Shown: positions 42,865 through 51,442, counted from the first letter of the stretch. The stretch is 64,000 nucleotides of DNA from Brevinematales bacterium (GCA_026417555.1 JAOADA010000002.1:1-64000), one strand, 5' to 3'. Notes: generated by a model from the letters alone, not told the origin. Numbers and translations are program-made.

Positions 42865-43952
42865 CAAAGTCCACCATTTTCAAGAAGTTTTACTACCTGA
42901 TCCACACGAGGTCTCAAATGATCTGGTAAACGAAAGGTATCCACATCCAAAAAGCCCTTGACAATCATAGTTTTGGCCTCAGATTCAGAGAGTCCCCGAC
43001 TCATGAGGTAGAGAAGTTCGTCCTGAGCGATCTTGCCCACCGCTGCTTCGTGAGTGAGGGAGACATTGGCCACCGTAGTTTCCAAGATAGGAATAGCTTG
43101 AATCATTCCCCCATCCGACAAGAGAAGAGAGTCGCACTCTACATGCCCTTTGACCTCTTCTGCACGGGCCACCAGATCTCCACGGGCAATCACTGTTCCT
43201 CCATGGGTTACACTCCGGCTAATCACCTCCCCCTGAGTCAAGGGAGCCTCAAAAACAATGCGGGCGCCCGTATCATAATATGACCCTTCAGGAGCATAGA
43301 TGAGAGAATTGAACGATGTTGAGGCCCCTTTGCCTCTCAGATAAGCCGTTGGCATACTCTGCAGGTGTTTTACAGCCTTAAGAGAGATATAATTTGAAAT
43401 AAACTGTGCCTCTTCCTCTAGAGCAATGGCCGTTCGTGGCCGAACCTCAACAGCCTCCGCCCATTCATGAATCATGGTATAGTTAAGTTTGGAACGAGGT
43501 GCAAGAAATATCTCAGTAATCCCAATATGACTTGCCGTTTTCACATAATGGGCTGTCGCACACCCTGTAAAAAGATAGATCTCTGCGTCTTCTTCGAGTA
43601 CGACCACATTGTGAACGGTTTGCACAAACTTCTCCATTGTGATAAAAAGGCATGTCTGGATAGGTTTGGCAGATTTTGTTCCTTTGGCCACGTGAATAAA
43701 ATACCCGGAGAGGCTTTGTTCTTTGAACGCCAAACGGGTATATTCATCCTTCTCGGGATCTACAAGGCTCCACATTTTCTCCTTAAGCCAAGGAAATTCT
43801 TTGATGGCCATAAACATGGGAAGAATAGTAATGCCCTTTTCCAGAGAGGCAAACTCTTCTACATGATCATTGACCACAGCAAGTTTGACATCGCTTTCTC
43901 CAGTGTACCCTACCTTTTGGGTATCTTGCAAAAGATCTTTCTCCATAACCAT
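42864..43952 (-). CDS. sufB: SufB/SufD-family Fe-S scaffold (short, SMS-type SufB)
   Basis: A 362-residue SufB/D beta-helix protein. It has the strand-rich core (VLEEDAEIYLFTGCATAHYV, then ITEIFLAPRSKLNYTMIHEW) and the C-terminal family block HEAAVGKIAQDELLYLMSRGLSESEA with the conserved His-Glu, followed by GF. Full-length SufB is about 470 residues; this is the shorter form found in archaea and some anaerobes, where one SufB-like protein and SufC make a minimal system. No second SufB/D, SufS or SufU is next to it. It starts four bases after sufC. Confidence 0.85.
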   Translation of the reverse strand: MVMEKDLLQDTQKVGYTGESDVKLAVVNDHVEEFASLEKGITILPMFMAIKEFPWLKEKMWSLVDPEKDEYTRLAFKEQSLSGYFIHVAKGTKSAKPIQTCLFITMEKFVQTVHNVVVLEEDAEIYLFTGCATAHYVKTASHIGITEIFLAPRSKLNYTMIHEWAEAVEVRPRTAIALEEEAQFISNYISLKAVKHLQSMPTAYLRGKGASTSFNSLIYAPEGSYYDTGARIVFEAPLTQGEVISRSVTHGGTVIARGDLVARAEEVKGHVECDSLLLSDGGMIQAIPILETTVANVSLTHEAAVGKIAQDELLYLMSRGLSESEAKTMIVKGFLDVDTFRLPDHLRPRVDQVVKLLENGGL

Positions 43953-43955
43953 CCC

Positions 43956-44708
43956 CTATTGCTTCTGTTGTGTGCGTTCACACACCTCACAGAGTTGAAA
44001 CCCCTTTTCCTGAATCAGCTTCAAGAGTTCATAGGGATTATTCTCACATTGGATCTGTCCATCAACAAGGACATACCCCCAATCCGCGGAAAGGTAGTCC
44101 AAAATATATCCTGTATGGGTAATAATCAACGCCGATTTGGTACGTTTTTCTGTTGCTCCTCGATGCAAAATAGAATGAATTGCTTGCCCAAGAGTTTTCA
44201 TATTCTCGATATCCACACCGGACTCCGGCTCATCAAGAAGGATGAGGTCAGGGTTTTGTGCTGAAAGTTGGAGAATTTCAGAACGTTTTCGCTCTCCACC
44301 AGAAAAACCATGATTCACATCTCGATGAAGATAGGTTTGCATGATCAGCTGTCGACTCTCTTCCTCAAGAGAAAACTCAGGAAAAAAGCGGCTAGAAATT
44401 TCGTGAACAAGACTCCCAAGTTTGAGTCCCTTAATGGCTGGGGGAGATTGAAAGGCTATACCCAAACCCATCTTGGCCCGTTCTGAAGGAGCAAGAGAGG
44501 TAATATTCACTCCCTTAAAGAAGATCTCTCCACTCGTTACTTTATATTGGGGAAACCCCATGAGGGTAAGCATGAGAGAGGATTTTCCTGACCCATTAGG
44601 CCCAAACAGAACATGGGTTTCTCCCTCAGGAAGAGAGAGAGAAAGATTCTTCAACACGGGTTTCTCTTCAACTGAAACGCAGAGATTTCGTATCTCAAGG
44701 ATATTCAT
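43956..44708 (-). CDS. sufC: Fe-S assembly ATPase SufC
   Basis: A 250-residue ABC-type ATPase. Walker A is GPNGSGKSSLM, the signature FSGGERKRSEI and Walker B LILLDEPESGVDI, all in the SufC style (SGGEkKR..i, DEpdSGlD). It energises the SufB scaffold rather than a membrane transporter. The C-terminus (FQLCEVCERTQQKQ) has a CxxC not found in most SufC proteins. GGGAGGAAGAGG precedes ATG. The leader is about 130 bases from the promoter at 44845-44873, which lies inside the tcdA end. Confidence 0.92.
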   Translation of the reverse strand: MNILEIRNLCVSVEEKPVLKNLSLSLPEGETHVLFGPNGSGKSSLMLTLMGFPQYKVTSGEIFFKGVNITSLAPSERAKMGLGIAFQSPPAIKGLKLGSLVHEISSRFFPEFSLEEESRQLIMQTYLHRDVNHGFSGGERKRSEILQLSAQNPDLILLDEPESGVDIENMKTLGQAIHSILHRGATEKRTKSALIITHTGYILDYLSADWGYVLVDGQIQCENNPYELLKLIQEKGFQLCEVCERTQQKQ

Positions 44709-44734
44709 CCTCTTCCTCCCGTATATTGTGGCGT

Positions 44735-44844
44735 ATTATAAAGGGGTGTGAAGTTTTCCTCCGAGGGGTATGACCATCCTTTCGTTGGGGATTTCCCTCC
44801 CGTGAAGGGAATTGGCCAAGTTTTTTCGAGGGGAAAAACAACTA
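44735..44844 (-). promoter_or_regulatory. Long leader of the sufCB operon
   Basis: From the predicted start near 44838 to sufC there are about 130 untranslated bases. CCCTT/GAGGG forms a small stem (within 44790-44815), TTGGCCAA (44812-44819) is a palindrome, and CCCCTCG occurs twice, each followed within a few bases by CTT. A second TATAAT (44735-44740) lies 20 bases before the ribosome site but lacks a -35. Confidence 0.35.
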
Positions 44845-44873
44845 AATATACAGAAACACGCACAAAAAGTCAA
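44845..44873 (-). promoter_or_regulatory. Vegetative promoter of sufCB
   Basis: TTGACT (44868-44873), 17-base spacer, TATATT (44845-44850), minus strand, overlapping the last codons of tcdA. Confidence 0.65.
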
Positions 44874-45634
44874 CCCCCACCCCTCTCTTGTGTATGGGAA
44901 GAAGCCAACCTTTGAAGGGCAACTTGGGCACATAGAAGACCCGCCACCATAACAGTGGGGGCAAGACTTCCTCGTGGGATACGCTCTCTTCCCCGTCCAT
45001 AGGTATTGGGCTCCGTCTGATAACCAAGAAGCCCTTGCCCCTGACGAACCATCTCGGTAGAATAAACCACAGAAATATCCTCTAGAAGAACCCCCATTCG
45101 TCGAAGCCTCTGTTTAACTTTTCGGCTGAGGGGACATCCATAAACCTCAGAAAGTTTCCCAATCCGAAAGGAGGAAGCATCCCATCTTGCCGCTGCCCCC
45201 ATTGCCGAAACAAAGGGAATACCTTTTTTCCAGAGGCTCGCCATGAGAAAGACCTTGGGATTTAGACTATCGATGGCATCTATCACAAAATCAACAGGAT
45301 AGTGTGATAGCATCTCCTCCACCCCAGCGTCCACAAAGCCTTCAATGGCTCTCACCTCTGCCTTGGGATTGATAGAGAGAATCCTTTGAGAGGCCACATG
45401 GGCCTTCGATTTCCCAAGAGTTTCTTGAGTGGCAAGTACCTGCCGGTTGAGATTGGTGGGATGAAAAACATCAAAATCAACAACCACAAAGTGACCAACA
45501 CCACTTCTGGCAAGAGCCTCAAGGGCCATTCCTCCTACCCCTCCGAGTCCCACAACCATCACACGACTGTTTTGCCAACGATGAAGAATGGATGTTCCTA
45601 CCAGGGCCTCTGTCCGTAAAAGCCAGTTTTCCAT
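44870..45634 (-). CDS. tcdA: tRNA threonylcarbamoyladenosine dehydratase
   Basis: A 254-residue E1-like enzyme (TcdA/CsdL) that dehydrates t6A37 of tRNA to its cyclic form. Features: VMVVGLGGVGGMALEALARS (nucleotide-binding), DVFHPTNLNRQVLAT, DFVIDAIDSLNPK, SAMGAAARWD and SVVYSTEMV, all in the order of the family. Length is close to E. coli TcdA (268). Related MoeB/ThiF proteins lack the 'MGAg.k.D' and 'VVYS.E' features. A good promoter and TGGAG ribosome site precede it. Confidence 0.88.
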   Translation of the reverse strand: MENWLLRTEALVGTSILHRWQNSRVMVVGLGGVGGMALEALARSGVGHFVVVDFDVFHPTNLNRQVLATQETLGKSKAHVASQRILSINPKAEVRAIEGFVDAGVEEMLSHYPVDFVIDAIDSLNPKVFLMASLWKKGIPFVSAMGAAARWDASSFRIGKLSEVYGCPLSRKVKQRLRRMGVLLEDISVVYSTEMVRQGQGLLGYQTEPNTYGRGRERIPRGSLAPTVMVAGLLCAQVALQRLASSHTQERGGG

Positions 45635-45652
45635 GCTTTGCTCCAGGGGATA

Positions 45653-45681
45653 AGTATAGCATAGCCCTCTAGCTTTCTCAA
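45653..45681 (-). promoter_or_regulatory. Vegetative promoter of tcdA
   Basis: TTGAGA (45676-45681), 17-base spacer, TATACT (45653-45658), with TG one base before the -10 (extended -10), minus strand. Confidence 0.65.
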
Positions 45682-45860
45682 GTTTTCGATAACCATTCCT
45701 TCAACAGACATGTCCCTTGCCTCTATGTGCCCCATTCCTCTCCCGTATCGCCTTGGTCTCTCCTTGGCTCACAAAAACTATTGAAGACAACGAGAAAGAG
45801 CGCCCCTCAAGGCACGCCTTCTCTTTGAAGACACCATACCTACAGACAAAGGGCTTATGT
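45682..45860. other. Intergenic region after tonB with a 9-base direct repeat
   Basis: No gene or clear terminator. TTGAAGACA occurs at 45781-45789 and 45825-45833, 44 bases apart, on the plus strand. AAGGC/GCCTT arms lie between the repeats. Confidence 0.3.
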
Positions 45861-46415
45861 TTATTGAAGTCGAAATCGGAGTGTGAATTCCAAAATCACT
45901 GGGACGGGTTTCCCACTGGCTCTAGCTGGTGAGAATCTTGCCTTTTGCAGACTCTTGAGGGCAGCCTGCGAGAGAAGTTTGTCAGGACTTTTGACTATCT
46001 CAATGTCTTCTACCTCCCCTCTCTCATTGATGTACAACTTCACAACCACCGCCCCCTCGATCCCTAAGCGCCTCGCCTCTTCGGGGTACTCAGGAGAAAT
46101 CTTGACAAGAGGGACTGGAAGATCATCAACTAAATAAAAAGGGAGAAACTCTTTTGAAGGAGGAAGTGATGGAGTGTCCTCTATCTTATTGGTTTCCTCA
46201 ACAACAGGCTTTTCAGAAGGGGTAATATCCCCCTCTTTCTTGGCAACAACAGGGGGTTGTGGCTGAGGCCGAGGCTTCTCTTCTTGGAAATCCACAATCG
46301 TGAGATACGAGAGATCAACATAATGTTTCTTTTTCCAGGTGATCCGCATAGAAAAGCCAATGGCACCCACAATGTGAATAAGAAGGGAAAGAAGAATCCA
46401 GTACCGTATCTTCAT
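45861..46415 (-). CDS. tonB: TonB energy-transducing protein
   Basis: A 184-residue TonB: N-terminal membrane helix with the family's His (LSLLIHIVGAIGF), a proline-rich spacer (KPRPQPQPPVVAKK), and a C-terminal domain with SPEYPEEARRLGIEGAVVVK, LYINERGEVEDIEIVKSP, LSQAALKSLQKARFSPA and GKPVPVILEFTLRFRL. It links ExbB-ExbD in the inner membrane to outer-membrane receptors. It overlaps exbD by four bases and ends the operon. Confidence 0.92.
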   Translation of the reverse strand: MKIRYWILLSLLIHIVGAIGFSMRITWKKKHYVDLSYLTIVDFQEEKPRPQPQPPVVAKKEGDITPSEKPVVEETNKIEDTPSLPPSKEFLPFYLVDDLPVPLVKISPEYPEEARRLGIEGAVVVKLYINERGEVEDIEIVKSPDKLLSQAALKSLQKARFSPARASGKPVPVILEFTLRFRLQ

Positions 46416-46813
46416 AACTCCTCCCTACAGACAAAGGAGAGACGAAGAGGACGATGACTCCGTAACGTTTGCACAATCTCATCAATCTTGTCAAAAGCAA
46501 GGTCTTTGTCTGCAACAATCTGAAGAATAGGTTTTCGAAAGATGGCAGCATGTCTTTCATGGAGAAACTGGATTTCAGCAAGGCTTTTTTCCTCCCCTTT
46601 GTAGTAGAGCTTGCCATATTTGTCAATAAAGAGGGTAAAGATCTCTTCCTGTGGGATCTGAGCCACTTTCTTGACAGCGGGAATCTCTATCTCCAGTTTT
46701 CGACTCTGGTCAAGGGCTGTTGTCACAAGAAAAAACACAAGCAGAAGAAACGCAATATCCCCCATAGCTATCACGGGAAGAGAAGGGGGAAAACTTACCT
46801 GTGGTTTTTTCAT
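46412..46813 (-). CDS. exbD: ExbD-family proton-channel subunit (second copy)
   Basis: A 133-residue protein with one membrane helix (about 19-37: GDIAFLLLVFFLVTTAL) containing the conserved proton-binding Asp19, and a periplasmic domain ending in FDKIDEIVQTLRSH. The second of two adjacent ExbD proteins; the two differ clearly in their periplasmic parts. It overlaps the upstream exbD and the downstream tonB by four bases each. Confidence 0.9.
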   Translation of the reverse strand: MKKPQVSFPPSLPVIAMGDIAFLLLVFFLVTTALDQSRKLEIEIPAVKKVAQIPQEEIFTLFIDKYGKLYYKGEEKSLAEIQFLHERHAAIFRKPILQIVADKDLAFDKIDEIVQTLRSHRPLRLSFVCREEL

Positions 46814-47190
46814 GGCACAACCCTCAAAGAGATTTCTTTGTTGCTCTCCTGCAAAAGTGAAAGCACTTGGACTACCTCTTTGTAGGTGAGCCCTTTCTCC
46901 ACCTCGACAACCAGGTAGCGTTGAGAAAGAAGAGCAAGGGCATCAGGAAGGGTCTCCGTGGTGACAGGTTTTCCTCCAAGGGTGAGGATATGTTTTCCAA
47001 TATGAAGCGTAGCAATATCCCTCTTATAGACCTCCTTGGGCAACGACTGCTTTTTGGGATAAGCAAGAGGGACCCCTGTCTTCACAGCAAACGACGCCGT
47101 AATCAAGAAAAAGATAATAAGCAAAAAGGCTATATCCGACTGACTGGCCGTAGGAATCTCTACAACGGCCCGCTTACCTTTCACTTTCAT
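46810..47190 (-). CDS. exbD: ExbD-family proton-channel subunit (first copy)
   Basis: A 126-residue ExbD with a membrane helix (SDIAFLLIIFFLITASFAV, Asp19 conserved) and a periplasmic domain (TYKEVVQVLSLLQESNKE). Tandem ExbD genes are common in TonB systems of Bacteroidota and other diderms and may form a heterodimer in the pore. It overlaps exbB by 17 bases. Confidence 0.9.
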   Translation of the reverse strand: MKVKGKRAVVEIPTASQSDIAFLLIIFFLITASFAVKTGVPLAYPKKQSLPKEVYKRDIATLHIGKHILTLGGKPVTTETLPDALALLSQRYLVVEVEKGLTYKEVVQVLSLLQESNKEISLRVVP

Positions 47191-47914
47191 GTTCTACAAT
47201 CCTCTCTATGAGATTTTCACCAGCTTCCATGGTCACCTGAGTAAAACGTTCCAGTTTTTGGGTAAAAAGACTATAGAAAAAGTTGATAGTGATAGCAATC
47301 ACCAGGCCAACTTCTGTTGTGATCAAGGCCTCATAGATACCTTTAGCCACGAGGGTAATCGAGACCTGATCCGCGAGGGCGATAGATCGAAAAGCGGCAA
47401 TCATACCCGACACCGTTCCCAAAAAACCCACAAGAGGAGCAAGATTAATAATGGCGGACATCATGGTAAACCCTCTCTGGAGTTCCCCAATATGAGCATT
47501 GAGTTCCATCTCAAGTACTTTGTCAAGATCTTCGATTTTCTTGCGCTTTGAAGAAAGCCGTAGAATCTCCTTGAGTACCGCCGCCGTACGAGATTTCCCC
47601 TCTTTGATACGCTGTTCAAGAGTAGGAAGGGGAGTATCAGATTTACAGAGAGAGAGGAGTTCCTCTTGAAAAAGTTGTTGCCTCAAGGTATAAAACACAA
47701 ACCTCTCGAGAACATACGCCAATCCAAGCACAGACAGAAAGTACAGGGGATACATGAACACCCCTCCCATCCGATGAAACTCAAGAAGCGTGTCAAGAAA
47801 ACTTACGTTTACCCCCACTTTTGAAGAAGTCTCCTGAGCCAAAGGAGCCACATTTGTCTCTTGTCCAAACCCTGCACTCACCACCACCCAGAGTATCCAG
47901 ATCCATCTCTGCAT
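47174..47914 (-). CDS. exbB: ExbB/TolQ-family proton-channel subunit
   Basis: A 246-residue MotA/TolQ/ExbB protein. It has an N-terminal signal-like segment (MQRWIWILWVVVSAGFGQ), a first membrane helix near 50-70 (GGVFMYPLYFLSVLGLAYVL) and the conserved pair in the C-terminal half: IINLAPLVGFLGTVSGMIAAF and YEALITTEVGLVIAI. These line the pentameric stator around ExbD. The N-terminal extension occurs in many TonB-type ExbB proteins. It starts 10 bases after the receptor gene. Confidence 0.92.
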   Translation of the reverse strand: MQRWIWILWVVVSAGFGQETNVAPLAQETSSKVGVNVSFLDTLLEFHRMGGVFMYPLYFLSVLGLAYVLERFVFYTLRQQLFQEELLSLCKSDTPLPTLEQRIKEGKSRTAAVLKEILRLSSKRKKIEDLDKVLEMELNAHIGELQRGFTMMSAIINLAPLVGFLGTVSGMIAAFRSIALADQVSITLVAKGIYEALITTEVGLVIAITINFFYSLFTQKLERFTQVTMEAGENLIERIVEHESER

Positions 47915-47924
47915 TTTCTTCCTC

Positions 47925-50246
47925 CTAAAATTCTATTCGCATCCCACCAAGAATCATAAAAGAGAAATCTTTGATGGGAATCCTTTTGAGTTCATTGTTC
48001 ACCACGGCATACTGATAATCAACAATATTCTCATGATTGTAGATATTTAGAAAGGCAATATACGACGATGAGTTAAATTTGAGCCCAAACACTTTGAGAA
48101 AATCAAAGGGGCTTGAAGGCATAGTAATCTTGAGATCAAGTCGATGATAAAGAGGAGTCCATTCGCTGTTGTATGCCCCTTGAAAAAGATAATATTGGGT
48201 CCCCACACCGGGAATAGTTTGCACAATAAAATTCGTCACAGGGGTGTAGGGATGACCACTCATCACCTGGAATTCCACTCCCACTTTCCAATTGTAGAGC
48301 CAGTCTATCCACTTCTTCCCAGATTGATAACGATTGATGAACTCACATGTTACACTCAAGGTATGCTCTCGGAGAAAACCTGGCGTATACCATGTATTGG
48401 TCACGATTGGAGAGGGAGAAAAAGGATCCGGGGTCCCCATATTGGTGATGCGTTCGTCAGCATGAACATAGGTATAGGTAATCCAACCACTCCACCAGTC
48501 GTTTTCTTTCTTTTTCTTTTGAAGGAAGAGGGATCCCCCATAGGCGATACGCTCTTTGTCATTGTTAAAATTTTTGTCCGTATCTTCCGCAATGAGATCA
48601 TGATACCATTTCCCAAAACCTTCCACACGATATACCCACAGGGAAGAGCTATACTCTATTCCTGCCATGAGATGACGAGATTTCTGAGAGGTGAGGTTTG
48701 GATTGCCATATTCTTTGTCAAGATAGACACCAAACCAGGGGAAGAAGGTATAGTACCCCCCTCGAGTATAGAGAGAGAGGTTCTCTGTCACCTCCCACTT
48801 GAGCCCACCCACAGGAGTAAAGGCATATTCGGCAGTTCTATGAAAATACTCCCCCCGTCCACCCATTTCAAGAATCCAGGAGGGAAGAAATTCCCAGTTG
48901 TCTTGAAGATAGACGTTAGCATAGGGATAGGTAATATTGCTGGCCCTCGTCTCATAAGAGGCATAGTTGGTCCAGTTTCCGAAGGGGTCAAGTCTATAGA
49001 AATAGCCTGTGTACTCTACCTTTGGCATCCAAGGATAGAGAACATTGCCCCCTACGAGGACCTTATGACCTGAAAAAGAGTTGAGGTAGAGATTTGCCCC
49101 ACTTTGGACATACACGATTTCTTGATCCCAGGATTGTTCCGACACAGGAGCCGCATAAAGCTTTCCCTGATTGCGAAGATAAACCATCCCAAGAACAAGA
49201 TCACAGGCATCCTTTTCGTTGAAGCTCTGGTCGTATTTCACAGAACTGATCGCTTGCCATATCCCATAGTTAAAGTCACCAGCAAGCGGCTCTCCATTTT
49301 GGGGATCCCCGGTGAGTTTCCATTTCATACCTTCATCCCCAGCATAGAAAAGAAACGAGAGCTTGTTTTGTGGTGTAGGACGCCAAACCCATTTGAATAT
49401 CCCATCCGTAGTGTATGGAAACTGCTGCCCTGCTCGATCAGGCATAAAAAACGGTGCCGTAAGATCATAGAAGGTCCGTCGAATATTGACATAAAACGTC
49501 TGATTGGCAGAAAGAGGCCCCTCAAGCCCCATCTCCATAGTAGCACTTGACATATCCCAGAAACCCTTGAGATTTTCCTTGTTTCCTTCCTTTACCTTCA
49601 CAATAATCTGACCTGAGAGACCTTGGGCAAAAGAGGCGGGGTATCCCGCTGTGTAGAGATCAATGGTTTCTACCCAATTGGGATTGAACATACTGATTCG
49701 TCCATTCCATCGTTGAGACTGGAGAATAACAAGCCCATCAAGATAATTCATCTGTTCAAATTTGTCTCCGCCTTGGATATACATAGAAGCATCAAAGAGA
49801 GAACCACTACTTCCCACACCCGGCATGGTTTGGAGCACCTTGATAGCATCATTATAAAAACTCTGAGAAACCCCTTTGACCTCTTCTTGGCTGATCACCT
49901 TGACAGCAGGCACTTTCCCTTTCTCGCGTTTGGCTTCTACTGTAATTTCGCCACCAACAACACGTATCCGAGTAAGAGAAAGGGTTTTCTTCGTACCTCC
50001 CCGGGGAAGAACAATCTGACTCGTGTATTTCTCATAGCCTGCTTTCGCAACAACCACCGTATACACCCCCTCTTCCAACTCAAATTCGACTACCCCCGTT
50101 TCATCGGTAGTGTGTTGGATCTTTTTTTCCACAATAAAAACAGTAGCATCTATCACCGGCTTGCCCTTTTCCTGAATAGCAAGTGTAAGGGTTTCTCCCC
50201 ACAGAAAAGATCCAACAAGCGAAAATCCGATAAGAAACTTTCTCAT
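47925..50246 (-). CDS. TonB-dependent outer-membrane receptor
   Basis: A 773-residue receptor. Signal peptide (MRKFLIGFSLVGSFLWG), then a carboxypeptidase-regulatory-like domain (about 20-100: KGKPVIDATVFIVE, ETGVVEFELEEGVYTVVV), a plug domain (about 115-230: DAIKVLQTMPGVGSSGSLFD, MYIQGGDKFEQMNYLDG) and a beta-barrel ending GGMRIEF with a terminal Phe. ATG 50246 has GGAGGTGG just upstream and lies after the promoter at 50281-50309; the 164 extra codons of the longer frame lie before it. The first gene of the receptor-exbB-exbD-exbD-tonB operon. The substrate is not evident. Confidence 0.9.
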   Translation of the reverse strand: MRKFLIGFSLVGSFLWGETLTLAIQEKGKPVIDATVFIVEKKIQHTTDETGVVEFELEEGVYTVVVAKAGYEKYTSQIVLPRGGTKKTLSLTRIRVVGGEITVEAKREKGKVPAVKVISQEEVKGVSQSFYNDAIKVLQTMPGVGSSGSLFDASMYIQGGDKFEQMNYLDGLVILQSQRWNGRISMFNPNWVETIDLYTAGYPASFAQGLSGQIIVKVKEGNKENLKGFWDMSSATMEMGLEGPLSANQTFYVNIRRTFYDLTAPFFMPDRAGQQFPYTTDGIFKWVWRPTPQNKLSFLFYAGDEGMKWKLTGDPQNGEPLAGDFNYGIWQAISSVKYDQSFNEKDACDLVLGMVYLRNQGKLYAAPVSEQSWDQEIVYVQSGANLYLNSFSGHKVLVGGNVLYPWMPKVEYTGYFYRLDPFGNWTNYASYETRASNITYPYANVYLQDNWEFLPSWILEMGGRGEYFHRTAEYAFTPVGGLKWEVTENLSLYTRGGYYTFFPWFGVYLDKEYGNPNLTSQKSRHLMAGIEYSSSLWVYRVEGFGKWYHDLIAEDTDKNFNNDKERIAYGGSLFLQKKKKENDWWSGWITYTYVHADERITNMGTPDPFSPSPIVTNTWYTPGFLREHTLSVTCEFINRYQSGKKWIDWLYNWKVGVEFQVMSGHPYTPVTNFIVQTIPGVGTQYYLFQGAYNSEWTPLYHRLDLKITMPSSPFDFLKVFGLKFNSSSYIAFLNIYNHENIVDYQYAVVNNELKRIPIKDFSFMILGGMRIEF

Positions 50247-50280
50247 ATCCACCTCCATCGTATGTTTCTTCGCTATATAT

Positions 50281-50309
50281 ACTATACTTTCAGGATGAAT
50301 GTTTTTCAA
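50281..50309 (-). promoter_or_regulatory. Promoter of the TonB uptake operon
   Basis: TTGAAA (50304-50309), 17-base spacer, TATAGT (50281-50286), minus strand. No obvious Fur box overlaps it. Confidence 0.65.
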
Positions 50310-50372
50310 GAATAATCTGCAAAACAGAAAAAATACCCAAAAAACCATCTCTCGGCTTGGATCAAAGAAAAA

Positions 50373-50401
50373 TTGCTTTTTCCTTGTTTTTTCAGTATAG
50401 T
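50373..50401 (+). promoter_or_regulatory. Promoter of the YmdB-like gene
   Basis: TTGCTT (50373-50378), 17-base spacer, TATAGT (50396-50401). It excludes the TTG at 50373 as a start codon. Confidence 0.6.
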
Positions 50402-50426
50402 ATACCAAGAAGAAAAGGAGCTTGGG

Positions 50427-51242
50427 ATGAAAGCAGACAACGTCTTTCGAGTGATGGCTTTGGGAGATATTATCGGAGATGCAGGAAGAAAAATCCTCCA
50501 GACAAGGCTTATCCATCTTCAAAGAAAATACGTACCAGATCTTATCATAGCCAATGGAGAAAACGCTGCCCATGGTTTTGGGATCACCAAGAAAATTGTG
50601 GACGAACTCCTTAACTGGGGGATAGACGTTATCACAGGAGGAAATCACATCTGGCAACGCAAAGAAATTTTTGACTTCATCGACAAAACCCCTCAGCTTC
50701 TCCGTCCTCTTAATTACCCCCCTGGCACACCGGGACATGGCTTCTACCTGTGTGAGAAAAAAGGACTCAAGATTGTGGTAGTCAATATCATGGGACGTAT
50801 TTACATGGAACCTATCGATTGCCCATTTCGGGCCATGGACGAACTCCTTGTTTCCCTAGACAAAGAAGACGTCCTCCTCCTTGTAGATTTTCATGCTGAA
50901 GCCACAAGTGAAAAACAATTGATGGGATGGTATCTAGATGGCCGTGTCCATGCCATCTGGGGAACCCATACCCATATTCCTACTGCTGACGAGCGGATTC
51001 TCCCCAAGAAAACCGCCTATATCAGCGACATCGGAATGTGTGGGGCCTCTTATTCTGTGATTGGAATGAATGTCAACGAATCGGTGAGACGTGTCATTCA
51101 CCATCTCCCTGTCCGTTTCTCGCCTGCTACTGAGGGAGATTTAGAGCTTCAGGGCATCTTGATTGATTTCGACAAACGCACCAAATACCCTCTCCTCATT
51201 CAACGCCTCAGCGAACGTATCACGCAGGAATCTTCGTCATGA
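50427..51242 (+). CDS. ymdB: YmdB-family metallophosphodiesterase
   Basis: A 271-residue calcineurin-like phosphoesterase of the YmdB/TIGR00282 family. Metal-binding motifs in order: VMALGDIIGDAGR, ANGENAAHGFG, TGGNHIWQRKEI, DFHAEATSEK and GTHTHIPTADERIL, with GMCGASYSVIG near the end. YmdB hydrolyses cyclic nucleotides and affects developmental decisions in Bacillus. It often lies beside rny, which is not in this window. ATG 50427 has AAGGAG upstream and is the first start after the promoter. Confidence 0.88.
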   Translation: MKADNVFRVMALGDIIGDAGRKILQTRLIHLQRKYVPDLIIANGENAAHGFGITKKIVDELLNWGIDVITGGNHIWQRKEIFDFIDKTPQLLRPLNYPPGTPGHGFYLCEKKGLKIVVVNIMGRIYMEPIDCPFRAMDELLVSLDKEDVLLLVDFHAEATSEKQLMGWYLDGRVHAIWGTHTHIPTADERILPKKTAYISDIGMCGASYSVIGMNVNESVRRVIHHLPVRFSPATEGDLELQGILIDFDKRTKYPLLIQRLSERITQESSS

Positions 51243-51380
51243 GAAGTCTTCTCTCAAAAGAATAGCGTCCCACCCTGCCCCACAGATCCCTCTCTCCTCT
51301 TTTTTGGAAAGCATACACATCCTCTATGAAGAGAACCAAGATTCTTTCCACAAGCTTCCCAAAAGGAGAAGGCCTTTTAC
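51243..51380 (+). other. Short intergenic region before tex
   Basis: A 13-base palindrome GAGAAGTCTTCTC (51241-51253) follows the ymdB stop. Nothing else recognisable. Confidence 0.3.
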
Positions 51381-51409
51381 TTTACAAAAAGCCCATTTTT
51401 GCCTAAAAT
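51381..51409 (+). promoter_or_regulatory. Vegetative promoter of tex
   Basis: TTTACA (51381-51386), 17-base spacer, TAAAAT (51404-51409). ATG follows 34 bases downstream. Confidence 0.65.
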
Positions 51410-51442
51410 AAACAGAGAAAATTTTGCTTTTGGGGTGAAGGT

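Noticed and set aside
48144-49073. 309-codon plus-strand open frame
   Set aside because: Antisense to the TonB-dependent receptor, with no ribosome site or protein-like pattern.
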